From Sphaerolaimus hirsutus (lineage: Eukaryota; Nematoda; Chromadorea; Monhysterida; Sphaerolaimidae), in NCBI GenBank assembly GCA_964036195.1, contig OZ038453.1:13801206-13865205 (forward strand): DNA of 64,000 nt. Reading direction: 5' to 3'. Shown here piece by piece: positions 1 to 12,000 of this stretch (within the stretch, counting starts at the first letter, position 1; each line of letters starts with the position of its first letter). Made by a program: the position numbers and the translations under genes. The notes beneath the pieces are model-generated. The model had not been told where the DNA came from and searched no databases. It saw only the letters and a program-made list of their open reading frames with translations.

Positions 1-96
1 AAATCGGTTTGATTGTTGATGCGAGCAGACTTTACAATTTATTCGAACGAAAATCCGAAGCACAGTTTTCGAATGCTGCATTTAATGTATATAGAA
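1..96 (+). CDS. TWNK: TWNK exon in window 1 (partial)
   Basis: Frame begins at base 3 (IGLIVDASRLYNLF...NVYR) and ends in phase 1 at donor GTGAGT. It chains exactly with the exon at 2796 (A+CA = Thr). The left boundary is the window edge, so the true exon start is unknown. This N-terminal extension has no motif I recognise. Confidence 0.6.
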
Positions 97-3000
97 GTGA
101 GTTTGCGCGTGGTTTTTGCGTTATTAGTGTGTATTGGAACTATCGTGAAAAGTATCTATCATAAAATTTAAACGTTCGTATATTTGGGTGCTACTTTTTC
201 GTGCGTTTTTTGATGCACGCGATTCTGAATTTCTGACGGGTGCAAAAATGGGGCAAACTAAAATTAATATACTGGATGGCAAACGTAAATACACGATGGA
301 ATAATCACCGGCTAAATATCCCGGCTCAGCTGTTTTTGTCAAATCCCGCTGTTTTACAATCTGTGCAAAAATTTCAGATGCTCTAATTCACTTCAAATAT
401 CCGCCAACTCTTACATCTACGAAATAAGCTTCACTCGTGTGTAGGGATGGCCAGCGCTTTAAAATAACCCCGCTTTTTTAAAAAAAGCGCAAGGGTCCCA
501 GTAGGGTTGGCCGATGTTTTTTTTTAAACGTTTTTTATTTAAAAAAAACGTGTTTTTTAAAAAAAAACATGACGTCCGAAATGTTTTTTTTTAAAAAAAA
601 CATCGACCGAAATTTTTAGTACTAAGCACTAGGTATTTTGCAAAATTTTTGCGCGCAAGCGCGCAATTTCACACACAAATTGACATTGGTGGTTGTTTTC
701 ATTGGTTTTGTGGCATTTTTAGTATCAAAGTATCCATTTATATATGTTACCATGGGTTAATAAGCCATCATATGTCGGTGTAGTATATAATATTGAGGTA
801 ATTTGCTTCCATGTACCTCCACAGTGTGTAACTAACAACCTCCTTTTATAACCTTGTTTCATCACTATTCCGTGCCAAACTTTACCTGAAGTCACGAACA
901 TTTGACTATAAGGCAATATACGAACGTATCGACAAAAAATGGATATTTTTGACACAAATCACCACTTATAATGCTATCCCATGGCTCAACAGCCATTATA
1001 TGGTCATATATAACATCACAGGGTATTGCCACTGTCTGATATACCTATATATGTTGACACAAGGTCATATCTCGGAGCTTTAAAAAAAAACGTTTTTTAT
1101 TTTAAAAAAACGTTTTTTTTCCAACCCTAGGTCCCAGCGCTTTTAAAAAAAAAGAGCGCTGGCAAAATTGTTTGTACCTATGCACTAGGTATTTTTTTAA
1201 TTTTTTCACGCGCAAGCGCGCAATTTCACATGCACTTTACCGCTGGTGGTTGTTTTTAGGGTTCAAACGGGATTGACTTTTCGGGATCGGGATCGGGATT
1301 GGTTTTTTGAGATTTCGGGATCGGGATTGGCCGGGATTGGGGTCACGGGATCGGGATCGGGATAGGGTTCAAACGGGATTGACTTTTCGGGATCGGGATC
1401 GGGATTCACTTTTTGAGATTTCGGGATCGGGATCGGGATTGACTTTTCGGGATCGGGATCGGGATTGACTTTTCGGGATCGGGATCGGGATTGGTTTTTT
1501 GAGATTTCGGGATCGGGATCGGGATTGGCCGGGATTGGGGTCACGGGATCGGGATCGGGATAGGGTTCAAACGGGATTGACTTTTCGGGATCGGGATTCA
1601 CTTTTTGAGATTTCGGGATCGGGATTGGGGTTTCGGGATCGGGATCGGGATTGGTTTTTTGAGATTTCGGGATCGGGATTGGCCGGGATTGGGGTCACGG
1701 GATCGGGATTGGGATTGGCATTTTTCCGGGATCGGGATTGGGTTCTAGGAATAGAGATTTTGGCCATTTTTCTGGCATTCACAGTTGTTCATAAAGGTCT
1801 CAAAACACTGTTGGATGCCAGAAAAGTGGCATAAAATTGACGCTGGGGGTTAGCATGCACATTTTTGCATGCAAAAACGTCATTATTTCACTTTTTATAA
1901 TTTCCACTAATTTTTCCGGGATCGGTATCCCGGACTTGGGAGTTTCTCGGGATCGGGATAGGGATTTGATAATTTTCGGGATCGGGATTGGGATTGGTAT
2001 TTTTGGATTTCGGGATCGGGATCGGGATCGGGACTGGTAAATCCCGGAATTTCACGGGATCCAGGATCGGGATCGGGATCCCGTTTGAACCCTAGATCGG
2101 GATTGGCATTTTTTCGGGATCGGGATTGGGGTCTTGGGATAGAGATTTTGGCCAATGTTTTGGCATCCACAGTTGTTCATAAAGGTCTAAAAACACTGTT
2201 GGATGCCAGAAACGTGGCATACAATGAACGCTGGGGGTTTGCGTTCACATTTTTGCATGCAATAACGTCGTTTTTTCACTTTTGATAATTTCCACTAATT
2301 TTTCCGGGATCGGGATCCCGGACTTTGGAGTTTCTCGGGATCGGGACTTGAAAAGTTTCGGGATCGGGATCGGGACTGCTAAATCCCGGAATTTCACGGG
2401 ATCCGGGATCGGGATTCCGTTTGAACCCTAGTTGTTTTCATTGCTTTTGTGTATTTTTAGTGTCATTGCTTCTATTCTTGCATGCTATCATATAATAATA
2501 AGCCATGATTAGTGTAGTATATAATATCCAGCCAATGTGCTCCCACATATTTACTTCTACAGTGGGAAACATCAGTCTCAATGTATTAGCCTTCTCTTAT
2601 AACATTTTTAAAACAAAACAAATTTAAATGTCTTGATATTTTTTGAAAAAAGGGAAAAAAGCGCGTTTTTAAAAAAAAGAGCGGGCCGTTGAAAAAAACG
2701 CTTTCTATCCATCCCGTGCTTTTTATCCCTTTTATAAAAAGCGCTTTTTTATCCCATCGTGTGTATTCAGTAAAACATTCAACCTGCTTTTTCAGCATTG
2801 TGTACAATTGCAATTGAACCAGATCAAGTTGAATATCTCACTTCAGAGGATCAAAGAGAAAATGAAAATTCAGATGTGCTGTTGATATCGCACAAAAACC
2901 GTGTTGATGACGAGTATGATGAAAGGGATATTGATTTGCAATTTCATCCCGTGCGGACTGATTTGTAAGTTTTTGTTCTGTTTGTGTACTGATCGGACGG

Positions 3001-6000
3001 ACGGCTACACGAAGATTATTACCGTAATTGTATGACTTAAGTTCCGTAAGAAATTAAAAACACACAACTAATTCAACATACCGTATTTCCTCGAATTACC
3101 CCCGGGCGTTTTATTTTTCAGAGTGGGAATTTTGAGGGGGGTGGTATTTCGAAGGGGGGTTATTATTTCGCAGAATTTTTTTGAAATCCCAGTTCTAAAT
3201 TGTTGTTTGTAACCTACACAACTACACAGACGTCGAAAAATGCAACGAAAACCGACATGTCTTATACACCGATATGCATGAGACTCTATAGACTTATTAA
3301 GGTACGTAGGCGGTATAAACCCTGTTCTCACATAGCACAGTCATTGTTTTTAACGTGTGTTCTGCGTTTCCCAGATCACAAACCGTAGCGTTTGTCATAC
3401 TCGTTCTCTATATTTGGGAGGGGGTTATAAGTTCATAGTGTCCATTTTGAGGGGGGTATTTCGAGGAAATAGGGTAGTGAAAGTACCGTAAATTGATGCG
3501 GATTTTTTTAAGATTGGTTTTTATAGTTTTCGTGGTAAAGGGACTTTTGAGACATAAGTATGTTCTTTCATTGAATATTGAAGAAACATTTCACGCTTTG
3601 CCCATCCTGAGAATTATCGATAGCCAAGGAGTCTCGAAAATTCTACCGTTAAATAAAAATACCCATTTGAAAATTCTTTAACAAAAATTATCGATACTCA
3701 CCATACTCAACATTGCAGGCGGCCACTAGTTGCATACACTCTCAATGCAGTGCCGACATTGGCGCAAAATCAGCGCGCAAAACAGAGCACTGAAGATTTG
3801 CATTTTTATCGCGATAAGGATGCCCCTGTGTTGACGGAAATAATTGCGATTTTGAGAAAGTATTGGCGTTTCGATGAGTATTTGAAGCCTGTGGTATTGG
3901 TGAGTATATTTAGCTTTTGGGTATTTTTTAAATATGTTTAACAAAGCATTTTAAATGGGATTAAGAAACGGGGAGTCTCAGCGGCTTCTGAATTGCGAAA
4001 AAATGCGAGACATAGCGATTTATGTATGGATGAAAATTTTTGCAAAATTTATAGGCTTTTTCATGGTATAGATGGCAGAAATCGCGAAAAATCGCTAAAA
4101 AATTAGGTTGAAAGGAGCCAAAAGAGGTTAGAAATTGGTATATGACAATGTGTATATTGAACAACCACGATTTTGAAGGTGAATAACTATAAAACTGTAT
4201 GAAAACAAATCATTTTGATGATACCTAACCTACGGTTCCAACCATCTTCACCAAAAACATTCCAGGGCGCCACACAAATCCACCACCTGCCCTGTCCGAT
4301 CTGCACTGCCACAATCCGGAAAAACGGGAACGAAAGCGACATGAACCCGCAATCGGCAATGGCTCACTTGCAATGGGCGGGCTTGTCTTGTACGCAGTGC
4401 GGTTTGGGTTGGATACATTGGGTTGAGTATGAGATTTGGTTGAAGGGTGGAGCCTTTGAGATCGGGTGAGGTGTTTTGGGCTTAATTGCGGAATTATGTT
4501 GTTTTTTTTGGGGGCCTGGATTTACTATTTGGATTTGGGATCCAGTTAATTATATACCGGTTCCAGGGTTGGATTCTGCTTGACTACGAAAGCCATTTTT
4601 ACGTTTATTGCGATTCACTCCGCTTTGATTCGCGCAATGTACTTTTGGTGTTGGATCATATTTTCTTATCTAGTACACTACAAATATTGTCCCATTCATC
4701 ATGCCAAATTATTATACTATACTCATTCGACAATTTTCTTGACCACAACCCATCATTACAAGAATATTTATGTCCCATTTTACTGACCATGAATTCTCCT
4801 TTCACACACATCAACAATTTAATATACCGTATTTCCATGCAATACCCCCTTTTATTAACCCCCTCGAAATACCCCCGTCTGGAATGAGGTACATCATGTA
4901 TGCAATGAACATGATGTACTGTATTTCCTCGAAATACCCCCAGGGGTTTATTTTTTTCAGAGAGAATTTTGAGAGGGGTTAAACCAAGGGGGAGGGGTAT
5001 TTCGAGGGGGGTTTATTATTTCGCCACAAATTTTTCGCCACAAACGTCGGAAAATGCTACAATATGCACCATATATAAGAGTCTATAGATTTATATAAGT
5101 ATGCAATTGGTATAAACCATGTTCTAACGTTACAAAGTCATTGTTTTTAACGTGTGTTATGCAATGCCCGGCTCATAAACCGCAGCTTTTGTCATTTGCG
5201 TTATCTTTACACTCATTTTGGGGGCATGGGGGTATTTCGAGTGGGGTTTGTAAATCAATTATGTCCATTTTTAGGGGGGGGGGTATTTCGAGGATATACG
5301 GTATTTATTGTTGCGAATTTAACGATCTAACATCTAATGTTCAAAAGTTATCCGATTAAGTCAGAATTTCGTTTTGGGTTTGTAAATACCTATTCTTTAC
5401 TACGATCCTCGATGCAAATTTCGAAATAATACCCCCTCGAATTAGCCCCCTTCGAAATACCCCACACCCTTTGCATCTTTGCAAATTTTGCACTTTAAAA
5501 ACCTGGGAGTATTCGAGGAAATACGGTGCTGGTTGGACTGCTCGCTTTACAAAAGTGTTACTGTATTGAGATGAAAAACAATACTTTGCAATTAATAAAT
5601 TATACGCCCATTTATCCGTAATCACCACAATGTAATCCAATGAAAAATATACAAATGTTTAGCTTTTGTATTCAGATGGGATATGGTATAAATCGTCCAT
5701 AAAACACATGTGCTCATTACTTCCAGAACACACCCGCGCACAGAAATATATTGGCACTTACTTCCGCAAAGTGCCCACTTTCTTTGCCATGGCTGCTATG
5801 TATGAACAAAATTATAGAATAGGTAAACCACTAGCACTGCTCGACTTCCGGTGTGTATGAGATAGGGCGCTGGGAACTACTTCGTAAATCTCGCTTTATG
5901 TTAGCTGTGTACTTTAAAATGTCTTTAAAGGTTGTGTTTTGGCATTTTGGATGGGAATTGGGGAATTGTTTTGGCGCGAAATTTATTTTTTGAATTTCTG

Positions 6001-9000
6001 TTCGTGTGTGTGTTATGTTTGGTCTCTTGTGTGTTCGTTTCAATCGAGTGTGTTTTGTGTGTGTAAAGTTTGGTCCTTTAATATATATATATTTTTGTCA
6101 AATGTGACTATACGTTTAGTTATATACTTCAACATAGCCATAGTTCCTTTATCATTTTTGTTCCGCGCTACAAATTTATCATATTTTTTTGCTCAACATC
6201 CACCTTTAAACGTTGCAGAAATGTTTTGGTTGACGGCAAATTTCGCTGCTTGGCAACCTGAAATAACGCGCAAAAGCTAGCTACTGCGTTTTTCATATCA
6301 CGAGAAAAATGGCTGCACCATATTTTGCCGGAAATTCATTTTTTATCTCGTTGCACACCAATTTTTGAGGCAATAATTGCTATGAATTGCTATTGTTATG
6401 AGTCATGACAATTTTGTTGGCCGTGGCCAAAGTAATTGCTGCATATTGCTAACTTTTGACATAGATTTGAAGTGAAAGTTGCCGCTTGCTAATTTGGCCT
6501 GTGTGCGGGATTTTTGAGAATGGGGTTTTATGCAGGGGTTTAGTGAATTTGGACTCATTCGTGGGTTCATATAGAAAGTAAATTCCCCCCCCCCCCCCCA
6601 GAGATATATAGCCTGAAAAATTTTGGGGGTAGGGGGTTCAATATAAAGGCTTTTTTAAAGTGTATAAGAAAAAGAAAAATGGGGGAACATCGCTATAATT
6701 TGTGAAAAATTGTTTAAAACAATAGGTATATAAGCACATCTATTGCCAAAAATAGTTGGAAATGGGCAAAAATATAAATGAACGATAATGATTTTGAAGT
6801 CTGAAAAATCACAATACTGATTTGGTGAAAAAATATAAAATGGACGACTGTTAGCTATTTTTGAACAAAAATTGATGCAAAATTTCTCAAAAATCGCTCC
6901 AGATAGATCGATTGTGGGGTAGGTTTAGCCAAAACTTTCGCTGCCCGGGGGTTATATAGTTAGCTGGAGCGTTTGGGGGGTACCCCCCCCAACCCCCAAC
7001 CCCCCATACCGAACACCTGACTTTATGTATTTATTTGTCACATGCTGCCTGGCTGGTCCATAGGTTAAATTTTGTCGTTTATCATATCTGGTAAACCGAT
7101 TTTGGCATTTCGCTCCACTTATTTATGTACATATCCCGTAGATTTCAAGTACCGTATTTCTCCGATCAAAGCACCCCCCCGTTCAAAGCTCCCGGGGTGC
7201 TATGCTGTGTAATATGTTCCGTATAAAGCACCCGGGTGCTTTACTTTTCATCGGAAAAAATTTTGGTGATCATCTGTTAGCATAGGTAAATAATATTGCG
7301 GAGAGGAAAATCGAAACAGCATCTGTTGCTTAAGAATTTTTTTGCATGGCGACCAGCAATATTTTAGCACACTTGAGCCTATTCAATTGCATAGAATGGC
7401 GCGCGGCATTCTTTTGCATGCTGCGGCTAAATCAAACACTTCTGGTGAAATTCACCAGGGCAAATTGAAGTGGCGCTTGTGTTCAAAGATTTGTGGGTTG
7501 TGGGATTATTGAAAGAGCATTCCAACCTTACTAATTACAGTTTTGCAACACAGTTAGGTAGATACAATAAAAAAAGCAAATAGAGAGCACATCGCGCTTA
7601 GTATAGCAAACATAGTATAGCACCCCGTGATTTGCATTGCACCAGGGTGCTATAAATGGCACTTGAAAAGTTGTTTGAAATGTGCTCCAATTTTGTAAAG
7701 CACCAGGGGTGCTTTGATTGGAGAAATACGGTACCTAATAAATTGCTGCATACGGAAAAGTGTCAACTTTACGTTTTCTGTTTCTGTTGTCCAGCGGACA
7801 AATTTTTGTTTTTCTTAGTATAAGTATTTGAAACTTTATTGGCGGGAAATTAGGTATATACCACGCTAAGATATCACACCTCATTGTTAAGGTTTGCAAA
7901 ATACCTATAGTACTGAAACAACATTTAAAAAACTCATTTAAACTAAATTTCTAACTAAAACTTCTAAACTTTAAAACTAAAAATTAAAACTAATATCAAT
8001 TCAAAATATTAAGAATTCTGCTGTCAATAGCGATGTTTATATGATATCACAATAGGTAAACCCGGATGTATAGCAAAATTAATGGACATAACTAACACAC
8101 AGGCACTTATGTCTGGCAGATTTTTTGGTGATAAGCTTCCAAAGTCGTGTCAACTTCCGGTTTTTCTATGCCTGATTTTAATGTATACATTATACGTGCT
8201 GCGCACGGCCGATCTATATTTTACTTTTGAATTCATGTAGTCATTATTTTTTGCATTCCACTTAAAAACATGGTTTCAGAATGTCTTGCTATTTTCAGCC
8301 GTAAACATAATTCAATAAATATCTATATTCTCCATATTTACAGGGTAGTCCACTCTATACACCAAAAAAAACCCCAAAATGTCATTTCAAACTAACAAAA
8401 AAGCCAATGGGCAGTGCTGCGAGGCGTAGAAGGAAGGCGATAACACCGAGATTGTGCGAATTAGTCGATGCTGGATTTATCGAAACTGAAGATAAGAGCC
8501 AGGCGTCACTTTTGAACACCCCCAGATTTGATGAGAGGCCGTTTTTGAGCCCGGTGCTCCACCATAAACCCATTGTTAATAGGTAAATTATATTTACACC
8601 TAAGTAGACTTTATGGGAATTTGTTGCATTTCCTGCATATGCAAAATTGAGTTTGCAAAATTTTCTGAATGTTATTTTGACTTTTTATAACCCACGAAGT
8701 GTTTGAGCATTAGAAATGTATTCATTTTGGCTGCCAAACTGAGTTTTTTTTCAGTTAAATGTCAACTTTTTTGTTCCAATTGTGTTCAGCTTTAAAATCG
8801 TGCCAGCCAGGGAGTGGCACGGCGATTTTCAATGCGGCGAATTTCCGTTCCATTTAAATTTAAATGCCACCATTGAAAAGTGTTTTTCACTGGAAATAAT
8901 GTCATTGTGGTGTAGTGGGGTAATTGGAGATTGAACTTCAGTGTAACAACATTTCTAAATACATTCCATATTCAATACAATCCATCAAAATGGTGCAAAT

Positions 9001-12000
9001 GTCAAGAAGCGTGTCAACGAACACATTTAGCTGGTCTGCTCTTTAACCAATTTTTACTTCATTTCATAAAAATTCACTACTTTGAAAAATCTGAACCTAC
9101 CTATCGCTAACACTGGTGATGTAACAGCCCCGAGGGTGCCATGGGCGATGGCGCGCCATTAAAAATCGCTGTTTATAAAACAACAATGGCGCAAACTCCT
9201 TTCCCGCCCTGAAATGGCGTCAGCGCCATGGCGCCGATCCATCACTGTACTCCGCGGACCGCATGCTATGCATTTTTCTGAAGGAAACACTCCATCATCA
9301 CGTCATCCTTAATAAATCAAAATTGTTCAAAAAAAATCAGACGTTTCATCGCTTCTACTCGACTCTGCCTTTTTATTTTGTGAATGATAGTTATTTTTGA
9401 AGTATATTCTTTTTGAGATTCTTCTTGAGTGCGTAAGTATCCTACTCGCGCTTTTTCGACTAAGACATAAGTAATTTTGGACGCATTCTCTTCGGTCAGC
9501 CGAGTATAGCCAATAACCCATTTCTTAAAGCCTTTCCTAATCGCCCAAAAACAACGCAGCCCCTCTAACGCGACCCTAGTGCTGGCCTCGCCCACTAAGG
9601 GGGGTGCGAGCCCCCAGAAAAGCCCCCTGGGTGCCAAAAAGTTTCCACCACAAAATAGAGACAGGGTCAATCCTGGAAAAGGTTTGAAAAGGTCACAAAG
9701 TACCTTAGCTGTGAATCAAGCACCCATTTCTTTTGGAACAGGCAGGGATAATAATAGGTTGGGTGTGGGTGCACAGAGATCAGGAAGGAGGAGTTCCACT
9801 GTTGCACCTGGTTGGTTTTTTTTTGTTAAATTTAATTTTGTTGGATTTTTTGGTGCTGGGCTTTTTTCACTTTGTTGGAATGTGTGTCTGGTTTATTGAC
9901 AACTTGCATAAAAACTGTACATGTTATTAGGGTTCAAACGATATGACTTTTCGATATCGATATTCGATATTTTTTTCTGAAACTCGATATCGATATTCGA
10001 TATTAAAAAATGGTCGATATTCGATATTTCGATATTTTTGATATTCAATATTGCGATTTGCTTTTGGTATAGCAAGGCATATTTCAAGTGACATATTGTA
10101 TTTTCATGTGGTTGCACACATGGTTAATCATATCTTTATTAGTTAAATGTGAATGGTACAAGCGATTTTAACAAGGTTTACATCACTCAAAAGTAGAACA
10201 TGTAGAAAAAAACATGATGAATCAATGTGTATCAGACAAATAACAATTGATAGATATTACAGTTCATACTCATAACCTGATTGCTAAGGACATGTTGCAA
10301 AAAATAGAATATCAGCATTTTCTGGCTTCAAATTTAGCACTCCAACAAAAATGACATTAAAGGTACCGTACTTTTACTCATCTAATACAATTCTCAGATC
10401 AGATCAAGCACATCAGATCAACCATAAATATCTCAAAATGAAAATGATAACTTTTTTTAGGGACACAATATAGGTTCGATATATCGAAAAAATGGTCGAT
10501 ACTCGATATCGATATTCGATATTTTTTCAAAATTTTCGATATCGATATTCGATATTCGATATTTTTTCAAAATTTTCGATATCGATATTCGATATTAAAA
10601 AATGGTCGATATCCGATATTCAATATTCGATACGATATATTGTTTGAACCCTACATGTTATGCATATTGGGCCCACACACACTAGTTGTTGTCAAAATTT
10701 GTGTCAACTAAATTCAACTAAATTTTGATTACCTATGTGATTTGAACTTTCCTATGTGATAGAGCATGGTTAATTTCATATCCTGACACTTGATATTCAT
10801 TGTTTCTGTTGCTGTTTCTGTCAAGTGTGGCGCTTTTAATTTTTTTGTTATTTAGTTGACATTTAATTGACCTGAATTTGCGATGGTGCCCATTGGCACC
10901 ACACACGCTGGCTGTCAACTGAATTTGTGTCCACTAAATTTTTAGTGAATTATGTTATTTTAACTTTCCTAACTGATAGAGCATAGTTTGTTTTACATCA
11001 TGAAATTTAATTTTCATTTGTTTCGGTTACGTGGCATGCTTTAAAAAATTGTTGTGTTATTTAGTTGACATTGAGTTGCTACGTATTTGCGATGTCAACT
11101 AGCGTGTGTGGGCCCAATATCACAAAACAAAATACATATCATTCATCAAAGAGCGGGTAACCATTTTCAGGTAACCGCTACGCTCGTTCCCCTGGTGCAC
11201 CCAGTCGTATTCCCAATCCGAGCAAGTTGCCTATTGCGAACGGGCGATTGCCACAGCAGGCAAAAAAGGCAGGGTTGCCTGATTCGGATGAAGTGTCACT
11301 AGATAACCACGTACAAGGCAACAATCACTTTGGAGGGGGTGGTGGCAACTATTTACCTAAACCTACCACTTCCAATGAGCATTTGATAAGTCCAAGGGAA
11401 TACAACTACTTTGTGTGAGTTGTTAGTTCGTGTATCATTATGTTTGAATGTCTTTTTTTCTTTTTTTTGCAGCTTCATATATTCTCTATTAACGTTATTC
11501 ACATTGTTGTAGGAATTTGTGTTGATAAATATAAAAGTAACAAAGTGCATGTATTTTTTATGTACAGTCAGGAGTCTCCAGGGTTTTGGCCCTCGGGGGG
11601 TTTGGATAGATAGCAAATCGCTCCTCCGGAGGGATAGATAAATAGCTGAACATTTTTCTGGGGGGGTGGGGCTGGCGGGGGCACAATATATAGGCTTTTT
11701 AAGGTTAAGAAGGCAGAAAGGGGAAAAAATCGCTAATAATCAGTTAAAAGTAGCCAAAAGTAGGTATAAAATGGCTTAAAAAAGGTATATAACCATGTAT
11801 ATAGCCGGAAAGCACGATTTTGAAGGTGAAAAACTATAAAAAGCTGCGAAAATTAGTGATCTTGAGCGAAAATTGGGGCAAAACTTCTCAAAAACCACTC
11901 CAGATAGATAGATAGCTGAGCGATTTTGGGGGGTTTCTTTGGGAGTAGTAGCCAAAAATTTTGCCTCGGGATAGATAGATAGCTGAGCGGTCTCCGGGAT

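Larger units (their letters stand above)
443..2756. mobile_element. Composite hAT-like MITE with AAAGCGC-type arrays
   Basis: Bounded by 8-bp direct repeats tcgtgtgt (435-442 and 2757-2764). Left end AGGGATGGCCAGCGCTTT and right end AAAGCGCTTTTTTATCCCA are imperfect inverted repeats rich in AAAAAGCGC. Two younger elements (502-1129 and 1257-2430) interrupt it. The surviving body (caatttcac, ggtggttgtttt, CGCGCAAGCGCG) is homologous to the body of the TAGGGTTGG family. Confidence 0.75.
97..2795. other. TWNK intron occupied by nested transposons
   Basis: Apart from about 340 AT-rich bases at the left, this intron is one composite hAT-like insertion (443-2756). The insertion ends 39 bases before the next coding exon, leaving only its target-site copy and the polypyrimidine acceptor. 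Confidence 0.7.
4466..8343. other. First part of the 11.9-kb TWNK intron
   Basis: Holds an ACCGTATTTC-type repeat (4825-5303), a half copy (5405-5527), an exon-like pair at 5664-6280, AT-rich sequence, a C/G-homopolymer-rich degenerate repeat (about 6590-7020) and a second repeat at 7150-7733. Apart from these I see nothing coding. Confidence 0.6.

Noticed and set aside
57-342. Minus-strand 72-codon ORF near the left edge
   Set aside because: Overlaps the phase-consistent plus-strand Twinkle exon region and intron; no splice or homology support.
1263-2170. Long open frames reading PDPDPE or RDRDRDW on both strands
   Set aside because: They are the translation of CGGGAT hexamer arrays inside a hAT-like MITE with a clear target duplication; no gene.
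1300-2400. CRISPR-like array
   Set aside because: Short tandem hexamers without spacers, in an animal genome, inside a transposon.
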